Shown piece by piece: positions 1-5,909 of a DNA stretch of 5,909 bases. The notes beneath the pieces were generated by a model. The model had not been told where the DNA came from. It did not search any database and was given only the letters and a program-made list of their open reading frames with translations. Made by a program: the position numbers and the translations under genes. Origin of the DNA: CAIXZV01 sp037446495 (GTDB taxonomy: Bacteria > Chloroflexota > Limnocylindria > Limnocylindrales > CSP1-4); assembly GCA_037446495.1 (NCBI GenBank), contig JBBIIL010000134.1, positions 1-5,909 of the forward strand. Reading direction: 5' to 3'. How positions within the stretch are numbered: position 1 is the stretch's first letter; each line of letters opens with the position of its first letter.

Positions 1-1
1 C

Positions 2-442
2 CCCGGCCACACGCCGGGCCAGGTGGCGGTCTACGTCCCCGAGGAGCGGGCGGTCTTCACCGGCGACACCGTGTTCTCCGAGTGCACCACCTGGCTGATG
101 ACCTCCAACGTGGACATGTGGATCACCGCGATCGACCGGATCCGGGCGCTCGACATCGAGTGGGTGATCCCGGGCCACGGTCCCGTGCAGCGCAAGGACT
201 ACCTGTACACGCAGATCGCGTTCATGCTCGAGTGGGAGGCGGCCGTGGCGACCGCGATCGCCAAGGGCTGGAGCCGCGACGAGACGATGGCGCGCGTGTC
301 GTTCGCGGAACGCTACCCGGTCGACATCGGGCAGGAGTACATGATGGAGTACATCCAGACCCGCAACGCCGGCGCCCTGTGGGACAAGTACACGCGCGAG
401 ACCACCACGACGTACCCGGCCAAGGACGCCCCGCCGCGCTGA
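2..442 (+). CDS. MBL-fold metallohydrolase, C-terminal part (5' end outside window)
   Basis: This is the last 146 residues of a metallo-beta-lactamase superfamily hydrolase; the reading frame is open to the left edge, so the start lies outside. The fragment opens on PGHTPG (metal-ligand His at fragment residue 3), followed by FTGDTVF (bridging-metal Asp at residue 22) and VIPGHGPV (last ligand His at residue 59). These are the third to fifth metal-binding motifs of the fold; the HxHxDH motif would be upstream. The remaining ~85 residues are a mostly helical tail with several aromatic residues, ending in a Thr-rich stretch. Family members hydrolyse thioesters, lactones, phosphodiesters or similar bonds with two bound metals, usually in the cytoplasm. 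The visible part does not fix the substrate. It ends seven bases before the CinA-type gene on the same strand, so the two are probably co-transcribed. The GTG at 23 is internal, because the essential GHTPG motif lies before it. Fold assignment is confident; function is open. Confidence 0.88.
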   Translation, partial: PGHTPGQVAVYVPEERAVFTGDTVFSECTTWLMTSNVDMWITAIDRIRALDIEWVIPGHGPVQRKDYLYTQIAFMLEWEAAVATAIAKGWSRDETMARVSFAERYPVDIGQEYMMEYIQTRNAGALWDKYTRETTTTYPAKDAPPR

Positions 443-449
443 GCCGGCC

Positions 450-1669
450 ATGACGCGTCCCGTCCGCACCGCCCACCTGCTGACCGTCGGCAGCGAGCTG
501 ACCACCGGCGAGACCCGCGACACCAACGGCGGGGAGCTCGCCGCGTCGCTGGCGTCGCTGGGCGTCGAGGTGCAGCGGATCGCCGCGCTGCCCGACCGGC
601 TGGACCTCGTCGTGGCCGCGTTCCGCGACGCGTTCGAGGCCGTGGACCTGGTCGTGACGACGGGCGGCCTCGGGCCCACGCCGGACGACCTCACCCGCGA
701 GGCCGTCGCTCAGGCGGTGGGCGAGGAGCCGGCGATCGACCCGCGGCTCGAGCAGTGGCTGCGGGAGCTGTTCGAGCGGCGCGGGATGGCCCTCGCCGCG
801 GTGAACCTCAAGCAGGCCTGGCTGATCCCGTCGGCCACCGCGCTGCCCAACGGCCACGGCACCGCGCCCGGCTGGTGGGTGGACCGGCCGGACGGCCGGA
901 TCGCGATCCTGCTGCCGGGGCCGCCGCGCGAGATGGGCCCGATGTGGCGCGAGCGGGCCCTGCCCCGCCTGGCGGCGCGCGGCGCCGGCGACGGGCGCGT
1001 CGTCAAGGTGCTGCGGACGTACGGGATCGGCGAGTCGACAGTGGTCGACCGGCTCGGCGAGCCGCTCTTCCGGGCCTCGAACCCGGTCGTGGCGACCTAC
1101 GCCCGGGCCGACTGGCTGGACATCCGGGTCTCCGCGGTGGACGAGCTCGACGGCGGTGCGCGGCGCAGCTCGTGGCCGAGGCGGAGCGGACGGTCCGGGA
1201 CGGGCTCCCGGGGCACGTCTGGGCCGAGGGCGAGACGACGTGGGGCGAGCTCGTGGGCGCCGCGCTGGAGCGCGAGCGGCTGACCCTGGCGACGATCGAG
1301 GACGGAACGCTCGGCGCGCTGGCCGGGCTGCTCGCCGACGTGCCCGCGCTCACGCGCTCGACGATCAGCCGCGCAGCGGAGGACGCGCCCCTCCCGGACG
1401 CCGACGCGCTGCGCACGCTCGCCGCCGAGGCCGCGCGCTCGGCGGGGGCGTCGATCGGGCTGGCGGTGGCGACGCGCGTGAACGCTGGTCAGACGCCGGT
1501 GCGCGCGGCGATCGCGATGCCTGACGCGCCGGGACGGGCCTTCGAGCCGCTGGAGCTGCGCCTGTTCCAGGGCGGCGCGCACGGCCGGTTCCGCGCCGCG
1601 GTCGCGGGCGCCGCCCACCTGGTCGAGGCGCTCGGCGGCCCGGCGTCCGGCGGTCGCGGGCCCGCCTGA
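450..1669 (+). pseudogene. cinA: CinA-family protein with a -1 frameshift (N-terminal MoCF domain + degenerate C-terminal CinA/PncC-like domain)
   Basis: Frame one runs from ATG 450. It has the CinA N-terminal hallmarks: TVGSELTTGETRDTNG (residues ~12-27), TTGGLGPTPDDLTREA (70-85) and LLPGPPREM (154-162). This is the MoaB/MogA-like MoCF fold, reported in CinA enzymes as an ADP-ribose pyrophosphatase module. After about residue 237 this frame turns into Arg/Ser/Gly-rich nonsense and stops at 1283. From about 1163 the frame one base back carries sensible protein (AQLVAEAERTV onward) to TGA at 1669. Joined, the parts give ~406 residues, the usual CinA length, so one base appears lost near 1158-1166. 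The C-terminal domain has LTLATIEDGTLG where active NMN amidohydrolases have LATAESCTGG, so the catalytic Ser is absent. The TGIAGP-type motif is also missing. The gene follows the MBL-fold gene by seven bases without a clear Shine-Dalgarno, suggesting translational coupling. Family identity is sure. Whether the break is biological or a sequencing error cannot be told here. Confidence 0.85.
1158..1166 (+). other. Apparent one-base deletion (frameshift site) inside the CinA-type gene
   Basis: Up to GCG at 1158-1160 the frame of ATG 450 encodes credible CinA sequence (SAVDELDGGA). From GCG at 1163 the frame one base back encodes credible protein (AQLVAEAE). The bases between are alternating C and G, a context prone to both replication slippage and sequencing or assembly error. 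Inserting one base between 1160 and 1163 would restore a single open frame. The exact base cannot be fixed within a few positions. Confidence 0.7.
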
Positions 1670-1716
1670 CCGAAAGCCCACGGCCGAAGCGCGTCGAGCG
1701 GCACCCGGACCGGCGG
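1670..1716. other. Short gap between the convergent cinA and GNAT genes
   Basis: These 47 bases lie between the stop of the CinA-type gene and the stop of the minus-strand acetyltransferase. I see no coding frame and no stem with a T-run that would make a standard intrinsic terminator for either gene. The nearest stem is an imperfect, GC-only one at 1634-1666 within the cinA 3' end. Confidence 0.5.
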
Positions 1717-2598
1717 TCAGTACCCCACGGACGGCATGTAGGCGCCCTCGGGCTCCTGGTACAGCCCGATCGTCATCATGTTCACCACGAAGAACACGCG
1801 CAGCCCGCGGTCGAGGCACCAGCGGAACAGGTCGTGGTTCGCGAGCGGGACCAGGAACCCGGGCGTGCCGAAGTCGTCCGCCTCGCAGATGAGCGCCCGC
1901 AGGTCGTCGTTGGTCTCCGCCACCGAGTGCGCGAAGTAGTTCACCTGGGTGGTGTAGCCGCTGACCCGGCCCAGACGCTCCACGACGCGCGCGGACCCCG
2001 AGGCGATCGCCTCGGCCACTTCGCCCGCCCGGGCGTGCCCGTGCACGCGCCGGCAGAGCGCGTTCATCGCGTCCTCGTCGTCCGGCGTGGCCGGGCGCAC
2101 GTCGTACCCCGGGAGCCGCTCCCGGATCGGCGCACCGTGCATGGCCGCGAAGGCCCCGCGCACCTCCATGCCGAGCTTCGCGTAGAGGCTGAGCGAGCGG
2201 TTGTGGTAGGCGATCTGCAACAGCCGCACGCCGGGCGCGCGGCGGGCCTCGGCGCGGGCGAGGACCGCGTCCATGAGCAGCCGCCCGACGTGGCGGTCCT
2301 GGCTCGTGGGGTCCACGCTGATCGGCCCGATCGCCGAGATCGTCCCGCGCTCGTCGAGGAAGTTGGAGCCGATCACCCGGCCGTTCTTCTCGGCCACGAC
2401 GGCGTAGACCCGCGGGTGGTTGATGAGCCACCGGATCGGCTCGGCGGCGGCCGCCACGGTCGGGAAGTCGTGCGGGAAGCCGTGCTCGTCCGCGAGCGTC
2501 GAGAACGCCTCGTAGCAGATGCGCCCGGCGTCCTCCCAGTCGGCGTCCACCGCCTCGCGGATCCGGATGCCCACCGCCTCGGGGGCTTCGACCGTCAT
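1717..2598 (-). CDS. Tandem-GNAT N-acetyltransferase
   Basis: A 293-residue protein of the GNAT superfamily, which moves an acetyl group from acetyl-CoA to an amine; the acceptor is unknown. The first GNAT unit spans residues ~11-165. It opens with IRIREAVDADWEDAGRICYE, has the acetyl-CoA loop region ISVDPTSQDRHVGRLLMDAV (93-112; R102-x-x-G105-R, a variant of Q/RxxGxG/A) and the motif-B stretch HNRSLSLYAKLGM (132-144). A second, more degenerate GNAT-like unit begins at YDVRPATPDDEDAM (165-178) and ends in NMMTIGLYQEPEGAYMPSVGY (273-293). The ATG at 2598 is chosen because GAGGAGG lies eight bases upstream and the GNAT fold starts about ten residues in. The frame stays open upstream to 2730, but that extension overlaps the regulator gene and is Arg/Gly-rich. 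It lies 50 bases after the AraC-type gene on the same strand, so co-transcription is likely. No signal peptide or membrane segment is visible. Confidence 0.87.
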   Translation of the reverse strand: MTVEAPEAVGIRIREAVDADWEDAGRICYEAFSTLADEHGFPHDFPTVAAAAEPIRWLINHPRVYAVVAEKNGRVIGSNFLDERGTISAIGPISVDPTSQDRHVGRLLMDAVLARAEARRAPGVRLLQIAYHNRSLSLYAKLGMEVRGAFAAMHGAPIRERLPGYDVRPATPDDEDAMNALCRRVHGHARAGEVAEAIASGSARVVERLGRVSGYTTQVNYFAHSVAETNDDLRALICEADDFGTPGFLVPLANHDLFRWCLDRGLRVFFVVNMMTIGLYQEPEGAYMPSVGY

Positions 2599-2606
2599 GG
2601 GTGCGT

Positions 2607-2613
2607 CCTCCTC
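2607..2613 (-). promoter_or_regulatory. Strong Shine-Dalgarno of the GNAT gene
   Basis: The minus strand reads GAGGAGG here, with eight bases to the ATG at 2598. It fixes that ATG over the upstream in-frame candidates, which have no comparable site. Confidence 0.75.
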
Positions 2614-2631
2614 GGCCGCGCGGCCCGGCCG
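2613..2631 (-). repeat. GC-only hairpin between the AraC-type and GNAT genes
   Basis: CGGCCG at 2613-2618 and again at 2626-2631 (each its own reverse complement) can pair around a seven-base loop in the minus-strand transcript. An alternative, overlapping palindrome with six-base arms and one central base lies at 2620-2632. The stem ends at the first base of the GNAT Shine-Dalgarno. There is no T-run, so it is not a classical terminator. It may be a processing or translation-modulating structure, or simply a product of GC-rich sequence. Confidence 0.3.
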
Positions 2632-2648
2632 CTCGGCATGGGGTGTCG

Positions 2649-3548
2649 TCAGCGCGCTGCGGCCACCGGCTCGGGCTCGACCGACGCCGACGCGTAGTGG
2701 CGGCGGTACTCGCCCGGCGACATGCCGCACGCGCGCGAGAACACCTTGTAGAACTGGTTGAGGTTGGTGTAGGCGACCGTCCGGGCGACGTCCGCCACCG
2801 AGAGCTCCGTCGTGAGCAGCAGGCGCTTGGCCTCCGCGATCCGCACCTGGGTCACGTAGGCCTTGAACCCGACGCCCGTCACCTCCTTGAAGACGTGGCG
2901 GACGCGCGAGGGGCTGACGTGGACGATGGCGGCCACGTCGTCGAGGGTGATCGCCTCCCGGCGGTGCCGGTCCACGTAGGCGAGGACCGGCCGGATCTGC
3001 TCCCGGCGGTCCGCGGCGGCCCGCACCGCGTCCGGCGAGGCGCCCGTCTCCGGGTCGCAGTTGACCAGGCCCAGCACCAGTCGAAGGGTCGCGTCCATGA
3101 CGTGGCGCTCGGCGGGGTCCCGGTGGTCGGCCGCCCTGCGGAGCCCTGCCAGGAGCCCGGCGAGCTGGGCGGCGAGCGGCGTCCCGGACCGGACTCGCGG
3201 GGAGCGGTCATCCGTGCGCAGGAACGGCGCGAGGTAGCCGCGCTCCAGCTCCCGGCAGCCGGGGGGCGCCACGAGCTCCGGACGAAACAGCACGAGCAGC
3301 AGGCGCATCGGGCCGCCGCGGTCCGCCAGGGCGACGTGGGGCTGCGAGTTGTCGATGAAGAAGACGTCGCCGGTCTCCGCCTCGAGTGGTCGCCGGCCGA
3401 ACATGAACACGCCGCGCCCCTCGGTCACCAGCGCGATCTCGAAGTGGTCGTGCCAGTGCATGGGGTCCCGATCTCCGCGCACCTCGTAGTCGAGCACCGC
3501 GAGCGGGAAGTCCGGGTCCATGGCCTGCTGCCACACGTACACCGCCAC
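2649..3548 (-). CDS. AraC/XylS-family transcriptional regulator with N-terminal cupin
   Basis: A 299-residue regulator if started at GTG 3548. Residues ~13-90 form an AraC-type cupin sensor, with HWHDHFEIALVTEGRG (31-46), a typical GDVFFIDNSQPH stretch (60-71) and RLLLVLFRPELV (82-93). Residues ~100-185 form a linker. The C-terminal ~105 residues are the double helix-turn-helix DNA-binding domain: helix pair one in LDDVAAIVHVSPSRVRHVFKE (202-222), helix pair two in SVADVARTVAYTNLNQFYKVF (250-270), closing with the family signature GMSPGEYRRHY (275-285). It is cytoplasmic; its effector is unknown. It is transcribed away from the flavoenzyme across 178 bases, the usual layout for a local regulator of the divergent gene, and is followed by the GNAT gene. 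The start is uncertain. GTG 3548 keeps VYVWQQAMDPDFPL, which looks like real protein; ATG 3521 is the next choice (290 residues); neither has a strong Shine-Dalgarno. The open extension to 3728 is low-complexity. Confidence 0.9.
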   Translation of the reverse strand: MAVYVWQQAMDPDFPLAVLDYEVRGDRDPMHWHDHFEIALVTEGRGVFMFGRRPLEAETGDVFFIDNSQPHVALADRGGPMRLLLVLFRPELVAPPGCRELERGYLAPFLRTDDRSPRVRSGTPLAAQLAGLLAGLRRAADHRDPAERHVMDATLRLVLGLVNCDPETGASPDAVRAAADRREQIRPVLAYVDRHRREAITLDDVAAIVHVSPSRVRHVFKEVTGVGFKAYVTQVRIAEAKRLLLTTELSVADVARTVAYTNLNQFYKVFSRACGMSPGEYRRHYASASVEPEPVAAAR

Positions 3549-3573
3549 GCCCCGAGATTCGGGCGTCCGCAGC

Positions 3574-3604
3574 CGGATCGGACAGGGCCGTTTGGAGCGA
3601 TCCG
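3574..3604. repeat. Perfect 7-base inverted repeat in the divergent control region (candidate operator)
   Basis: CGGATCG at 3574-3580 is matched by its exact reverse complement CGATCCG at 3598-3604, with 17 bases between, so the half-site centres are 24 bases apart. The position, 26 bases upstream of the chosen start of the regulator gene, suits an autoregulatory or shared operator. AraC-type proteins more often bind direct repeats, so it may belong to another regulator or arise by chance. Confidence 0.3.
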
Positions 3605-3715
3605 CCGGGACCGCCGCGCCTGCGCGACCGCTTCTGCCACTGCTTCGACCGGAGCTGGCATTGCCGCGCCCGACGGCCGGGCGGAGCATCGGTCCATCGA
3701 CCGCGCAGGTTCGAC

Positions 3716-3720
3716 AGGAG
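3716..3720 (+). promoter_or_regulatory. Shine-Dalgarno that fixes the flavoenzyme start
   Basis: AGGAG lies six bases before ATG 3727. It selects this start over the longer open frame that reaches back to 3520, whose first 69 residues are low-complexity and overlap the regulator gene. Confidence 0.75.
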
Positions 3721-3726
3721 TCAGGC

Positions 3727-5901
3727 ATGTCCTTCGCTCACCTGTTCAGCCCGCTCCAGATGGGGCCGCTGACGCTTCCCAACCGCATCGTCCACGTCCC
3801 CACGGACATCAGCTCGTCCAACGCCGACGGCGAGGTCAGCGAGCGCGACATCCACCACCACAGCACCATCGCCAAGGGCGGCGCCGGGTTCGTCATCGTG
3901 GGCGCGACGACGCCCGACATGAAGACCGGCCGGCCGACGGTGACCTGCCTCGTGGCCGACGGCGACAACTACGTGCCGGGCCTCGCGCGCCTCGCCGAGT
4001 CGATGCACAAGTACGGCGCCAAGTGCGCGGTCCAGCTGCAGCACCCGGGCCGCCAGTGCGCGATCCCCCGCTACAACACCCTGGGCGCCACCGACCGCGT
4101 GCTCAAGCTGCCCTGGTCCGCGGGCCACGAGATCGTCTACGAGAACGCCGAGGAGAAGGGCAAGGAGATCCGCGAGGCGTCGATCCCCGAGATCCTCGAG
4201 CTCGTGGACCTGTTCTCCGAGGCGGCCTGGCGCGTGAAGCAGGCGGGCTTCGACGCGGTCGAGCTCCACGCGGCGCACGGGTACCTGCTCAGCGAGTTCA
4301 TGAGCCCGTACCTGAACATGCGCACCGACCGCTTCGGCGGGTCGTTCGAGAACCGGATGCGATTCCCGCTGGCGGTCATCGACTCGATCAAGAAGAAGTG
4401 CGGCAAGAACTACCCGGTGCTCGTGCGCTACTCGTTCGAGGAGTGGTGCGAGGGCGGCCGGGGCATGGACGAGGGCCTCGAGACCGCGCGCGTGCTCGAG
4501 CGGGCGGGCGTGGCGGCGCTGGACCTGTCGCAGGGCATGCAGGAGTCGCCGGGCGCCGGCTTCGACCCGATGCACTACCCCGAGGGCTGGGCGACCTACG
4601 CCGCCGAGGCGACCAAGAAGGTCGTCAAGATCCCGGTGATCACCTCGCACTCACTGCGCGACCCGGAGTACTGCGAGCAGATCCTGGCCGAGGGCAAGAC
4701 GGACCTCGTGGGCCTCGCCCGCCAGCTGCTCGCCGACCCCTACTGGCCGGTCAAGGCGAAGTACGGCAAGGTCAAGTCCATCCGCAAGTGCATCTCGTGC
4801 CTCGGCGGCTGCTGGCAGGAGTCGCTGATGGCCAAGCACGAGATCGCGTGCTCCATCAACGCCGCCTGCGGGCAGCCCGCGTACGACGAGATGACTCGCA
4901 CCGAGCGCCCGGTCAAGGTGGCGGTGGTGGGCGGCGGGCCGGCCGGCATGGAGGCCGCCCGGATCGCGACCGAGCGGGGCCACGCGGTCACGCTGTACGA
5001 GCGATCGGCCGAGCTGGGCGGGGCGATGAAGTTCGTCTGCCTGGTCCCCGGCAAGGAGAAGATGCGCTGGTACCTGGACTGGATCCGGGACCAGCTGATC
5101 GACCTTCACGTGGACATCCGGCTCAACCACGCGCCCTCGGTGGACGAGCTGCGCGGATACGACGTCGTGCTCAACGCCACCGGCGCCGCCTCGTTCGTGC
5201 CGCCGGTCGTCGGGGACGCGTCGCGGGTCGTGCCGTTCGAGGAGACGATGGCGTGCCCGAAGGTGGCCTGCGAGTGCCACCCGGGCGGCCGCAAGATGCG
5301 CAAGGTCGGCCAGAAGGTCCTGCTCTGGGGCGACTCGTACGCCGCGGTGGACACGGCCGCCTGGCTCGCCGACATCGGGCGCCAGGTGACCATCGTGACC
5401 GAGAACCGCGACTTCGCGGCCGACTGCGAGGTCATCCACATGTACGTCGCCTGGAAGCGCTTCGCCCAGACCGACGCGGAGGTGCTGCACTCCAAGCCGT
5501 ACAAGTTCCCGGTGACCGTCCTCACCTCCACCACGGTCCACGAGATCCGCGAGGGCTCCGTGGTCCTGCAGGACCGCGACTTCGCGCTCAGCGAGCTGGA
5601 GGTCGACGACGTCGTCACCTGCCACACCCGGCCGGTGACCGATCTGTTCGATGCGCTCCGCGCCGCGGGCGTGCCCGTGCTCAACGTGGGCGACTCCGTT
5701 GCGCCGCGCAACCTGTACCACGCGGTCAAGGAGGGCTCGGCCTTCGGCCTGGCCGTGGACCAGCACCTGCTGTTCAACCCCAACGGCTCGATCGTGGACA
5801 ACCTCCCGATCGACGTGCTGGCCCAGCTCACGCGCGAGGACGGCCCCGCCTACACGGCCCAGCGGATGCTGGAGCTCGCAGGGGTCGTCGCGGGCTCGTA
5901 G
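3727..5901 (+). CDS. OYE-like FMN / 4Fe-4S / FAD oxidoreductase (FadH / trimethylamine dehydrogenase / BaiCD type)
   Basis: A 724-residue flavoprotein, near the family length. Residues ~1-345 are the Old Yellow Enzyme barrel that binds FMN: LFSPLQMGPLTLPNRIV at the start, VQLQHPGRQ (102-110), the active-site stretch ELHAAHGYLLSEFMSPYLN (179-197; H181, H184, Y186) and RTDRFGGSFENRMRF (199-213). Cysteines C355, C358, C362 and C375 are spaced as the 4Fe-4S ligands. An FAD Rossmann fold follows, with GGGPAG at 402-407, acidic E425 and NATGA at 483-487. An inserted second dinucleotide domain has WGDSYAAVDTAAWL (534-547) in place of GxGxxG. The tail carries the flavin-contact motif NVGDSVAPRNLYHAVKEG (653-670). 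Relatives reduce enoyl-CoAs or enoates with NAD(P)H, or dehydrogenate methylamines; electrons pass through the Fe-S centre. There is no signal peptide, so it is cytoplasmic. The substrate cannot be named. The divergent AraC-type gene probably controls it. Confidence 0.92.
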   Translation: MSFAHLFSPLQMGPLTLPNRIVHVPTDISSSNADGEVSERDIHHHSTIAKGGAGFVIVGATTPDMKTGRPTVTCLVADGDNYVPGLARLAESMHKYGAKCAVQLQHPGRQCAIPRYNTLGATDRVLKLPWSAGHEIVYENAEEKGKEIREASIPEILELVDLFSEAAWRVKQAGFDAVELHAAHGYLLSEFMSPYLNMRTDRFGGSFENRMRFPLAVIDSIKKKCGKNYPVLVRYSFEEWCEGGRGMDEGLETARVLERAGVAALDLSQGMQESPGAGFDPMHYPEGWATYAAEATKKVVKIPVITSHSLRDPEYCEQILAEGKTDLVGLARQLLADPYWPVKAKYGKVKSIRKCISCLGGCWQESLMAKHEIACSINAACGQPAYDEMTRTERPVKVAVVGGGPAGMEAARIATERGHAVTLYERSAELGGAMKFVCLVPGKEKMRWYLDWIRDQLIDLHVDIRLNHAPSVDELRGYDVVLNATGAASFVPPVVGDASRVVPFEETMACPKVACECHPGGRKMRKVGQKVLLWGDSYAAVDTAAWLADIGRQVTIVTENRDFAADCEVIHMYVAWKRFAQTDAEVLHSKPYKFPVTVLTSTTVHEIREGSVVLQDRDFALSELEVDDVVTCHTRPVTDLFDALRAAGVPVLNVGDSVAPRNLYHAVKEGSAFGLAVDQHLLFNPNGSIVDNLPIDVLAQLTREDGPAYTAQRMLELAGVVAGS

Positions 5902-5909
5902 CCCCTGTC

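Larger units (their letters stand above)
3549..3726. promoter_or_regulatory. Divergent control region between the AraC-type regulator and the flavoenzyme
   Basis: These 178 bases must carry the promoters of both divergent genes. Both flanking frames stay open through it, but their translations are low-complexity Arg/Gly/Ser/Pro/Ala, so I treat it as non-coding. For the plus strand, the best promoter guess is TTGCCG (3661-3666) and GAGCAT (3684-3689) with 17-base spacing, a weak match. I see no good match on the minus strand. TCGACCG occurs at 3645-3651 and 3697-3703, with a near copy TCGACAG at 3711-3717. A longer inverted repeat is listed separately. Confidence 0.5.

Noticed and set aside
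1158..1166. Programmed -1 ribosomal frameshifting in the CinA-type gene
   Set aside because: No slippery heptamer of the X-XXY-YYZ kind is present, and CinA is not known to be made this way; an indel is the simpler reading.
1634..1666. Imperfect GC stem at the cinA 3' end as an intrinsic terminator
   Set aside because: The arms (GGCGGCCCG and CGGGCCCGCC) pair only with a bulge, lie inside the coding sequence and are not followed by a T-run.
1097..2431. A 444-residue open frame on the minus strand overlapping the GNAT gene and the cinA 3' end
   Set aside because: Its translation is Arg/Ala/Gly/Pro-rich without domains. It is a shadow of the real genes, expected where third positions are almost all G or C.
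3551..3563. Small inverted repeat CCCGA-GAT-TCGGG beside the regulator start
   Set aside because: Five-base arms with a three-base loop are expected often by chance in sequence this GC-rich.
3520..3726. In-frame upstream extension of the flavoenzyme, 69 extra residues
   Set aside because: The extension is low-complexity and overlaps the regulator. ATG 3727 has a good Shine-Dalgarno, and MSFAHLFSPLQMG is the normal family N-terminus.
3549..3728. In-frame upstream extension of the AraC-type gene to ATG 3728
   Set aside because: It adds 60 Ser/Arg/Gly/Ala/Pro-rich residues before the cupin domain and would overlap the start of the divergent gene.
4651..5766. A 371-residue open frame antisense to the flavoenzyme
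   Set aside because: Dominated by Val, Asp, Arg, His and Leu, with no recognisable motif; it is the mirror of the strongly conserved plus-strand gene.

Overview
This is a very GC-rich window (roughly 70% by eye, not counted), with third codon positions almost all G or C. It looks like a free-living, aerobic-type bacterium, and a high-GC actinobacterium (Thermoleophilia-like) would fit. No marker gene here fixes the taxonomy. I see no tRNA, rRNA, CRISPR array, transposase or phage gene.

Left half (1-1669, plus strand): the C-terminal part of a metallo-beta-lactamase-fold hydrolase enters from the left edge and ends at 442. Seven bases later a CinA-family gene starts at 450. The CinA N-terminal (MoCF/MoaB-like) domain is canonical, but the reading frame breaks near 1158-1166. 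The C-terminal CinA/PncC-like domain continues in the -1 frame to 1669, and together the pieces give the family's normal ~406 residues. The C-terminal domain has also lost the catalytic Ser motif of NMN amidohydrolases, independently of the frameshift.

Middle (1717-3548, minus strand): a probable two-gene unit. An AraC/XylS-type regulator with an N-terminal cupin sensor is followed 50 bases later by a tandem-GNAT acetyltransferase with a strong Shine-Dalgarno. The GNAT gene converges on cinA across a 47-base gap.

Right half (3549-5901): a 178-base divergent control region separates the AraC-type gene from a 724-residue flavoprotein on the plus strand. That protein has the FadH / trimethylamine dehydrogenase / BaiCD layout: an Old Yellow Enzyme TIM barrel with FMN, a 4Fe-4S cysteine cluster, and a C-terminal FAD/NAD(P) two-Rossmann module. 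Its second dinucleotide fold lacks the GxGxxG signature, and Asp occupies the position of the FMN-linking Cys of trimethylamine dehydrogenase. Its electron partner and substrate are therefore open questions.

The likely working unit is the regulator and the flavoenzyme: the AraC-type protein senses a small molecule and controls the divergent oxidoreductase, with the acetyltransferase as a possible accessory. This is inferred from layout. Nothing in the window demands a wholly new kind of system; the most unusual material is the atypical flavoenzyme and the degenerate, frameshifted CinA.
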